Shown here: in pieces, positions 5,662 to 6,281 of the stretch | How positions within the stretch are numbered: the stretch's first letter is position 1 | How the letters are laid out: each line of letters starts with the position of its first letter | From: Clostridiales bacterium | Lineage (GTDB): Bacteria; Bacillota; Clostridia; Oscillospirales; Oscillospiraceae | Direction of reading: 5' to 3' | NCBI GenBank assembly: GCA_021205375.1 | Contig: JAJPXR010000114.1 | Coordinates: 1-6,281 of the forward strand | Length of the DNA: 6,281 bases | Notes under the pieces: model-generated | Database searches by the model: none | The model's input: only the letters and a program-made list of their open reading frames with translations | What the model was told of the DNA's origin: nothing | Made by a program: the position numbers and the translations under genes

Positions 5662-6281
5662 GGGGTGCTGGACAGCGCCGCTGAGGTCCTTTCCACGGGG
5701 CAGTTGAACGGCGTGCAGTATATGGTCCCGGCGGTGCGGGACAACTACACCATGGGAACCAGCCTGGAATTTAACGCCGCGCTGGTGCGGAAGTACGGCT
5801 TTGACATCAGCTCCATTGAGACGCTGGCGGACGTGGAACCCATGCTGGAGGTCATTCTGGAAAATGAGCCGGATGTGGTTCCCTTCACGTCCTCCGGCTC
5901 CGCCAGCCTGACCCAGCTTTTGGGCGGCTACGACTGCCTGGGCGACACGCTGGGGGTGCTGAACTTACAGGCTGACGACTCCCTGGCGGTGGTGGACTGG
6001 TACGAGACGGAGGAATTTTTGGAACTGACCCAGTTCCTCTACCAGTGGAACCAAAAGGGGTATCTGTCCCAGGACGCGGTGGTCTCCCAGCAGAGCGGCG
6101 CGTCGATGGTGGAGGAAGGGACGGCATTCTGTACCCTGAGCACCATTATGCCCACCGGGGACTACGGCAGCGAGGTGTTGGAATCCAGCGTTGTGGTGGA
6201 GGTGCAGTTGAGTGACCAGCCTCAGTTGCTCACCAGCTACCAGATGGGACTGGAGGGCGTCTGTATCTCCGCCTCCTGCGC
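5647..6281 (+). CDS. Extracellular solute-binding protein of a sugar ABC importer (LipO/YtcQ-like), fragment missing both ends
   Basis: Frame 1 is open to the right edge and reads about 211 residues, from QQFGQGVLDSAAEVLSTGQ to GLEGVCISASC. It resembles the middle of large lipoprotein solute-binding proteins. The stretch NGVQYMVPAVRDNYTMG (from about 5707) matches the usual NGKxYxxP segment, RKYGFDISSIETLADV (5788-5835) the typical YGID...IKTxxDL segment, and the acidic, Trp/Tyr-rich middle and GLEGVCIS near the edge also fit. Such proteins sit on the cell surface and deliver oligosaccharides to a permease pair; relatives near rhamnose genes often serve pectin-type glycans, which is inference here. 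The N-terminal signal peptide, lipobox cysteine and roughly the first 100 residues are absent. No ATG precedes 5722 in this frame and no ribosome binding site is visible, so the gene is 5' truncated, head to head with the truncated MFS gene. The 3' end lies outside the window; the left limit is approximate. Confidence 0.7.

Noticed and set aside
5519..5707. Plus-strand open frame of 62 codons over the junction
   Set aside because: It is out of frame with the binding protein, has no ribosome binding site, and has no recognisable motif.
5885..6127. Minus-strand open frame of 80 codons opposite the binding protein
   Set aside because: Proline/arginine/serine-rich antisense reading of a recognisable plus-strand binding-protein frame.
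1..6281. A new defence, retroelement, CRISPR or other undescribed system
   Set aside because: No reverse transcriptase, nuclease, spacer array, toxin pair or structured RNA is visible; the oddities here are gene damage and simple intergenic repeats.

Overview
The window (about 60% GC by eye) looks like a chromosomal carbohydrate-use locus from an anaerobic gut Firmicute, most likely of the Oscillospiraceae (Flavonifractor / Lawsonibacter type). Support for this is GC-rich clostridial coding with strong GGAGG ribosome binding sites, a rhamnulokinase gene set, a flavin / Fe-S ene-reductase of the anaerobe type, an OFA-type MFS carrier, a lipoprotein-type sugar-binding protein, and GC-rich palindromic intergenic repeats of a kind I associate with that family. 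The taxon is inference.

Layout: genes on the minus strand are transcribed right to left. In transcription order they are an MFS transporter (4450-5661, 5' end missing), a two-domain NADH:flavin oxidoreductase (2417-4264), rhamnulokinase rhaB (906-2357, intact), a short fucose/arabinose-isomerase-like protein (283-888), and the first 16 codons of a probable rhamnulose-1-phosphate aldolase, rhaD (1-50). On the plus strand at the right end, 5647-6281 is an interior piece of an extracellular solute-binding protein of an ABC sugar importer. Isomerase, kinase and aldolase would convert a 6-deoxyhexose such as L-rhamnose to the ketose, the ketose-1-phosphate, and then DHAP plus lactaldehyde. The transporter and binding protein would serve uptake. 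The role of the oxidoreductase is not clear from context.

The most notable property is that four of the six genes look damaged. The isomerase keeps its N-terminal strand and C-terminal metal-binding domain but lacks about 250-280 residues between them. The oxidoreductase appears to lack about 25 residues near its C-terminus and also has a TGA stop in front of a still-readable conserved tail (GYLAALDI). The MFS gene has lost its first membrane segment and the solute-binding protein its signal peptide and N-terminus, and the two are joined head to head through about 100 bp I cannot assign. RhaB looks complete. This fits either a locus decaying by deletion or a misassembled contig. I see no convincing new defence, RNA or mobile system.

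The non-coding parts are 51-282 and 4265-4449. They hold arrays of 7-nt repeats centred on TAG/CTA that start at or against stop codons and close all three frames, plus one GC-rich double-hairpin repeat at 134-187. I see no tRNA, rRNA, CRISPR array, transposase or clear promoter.
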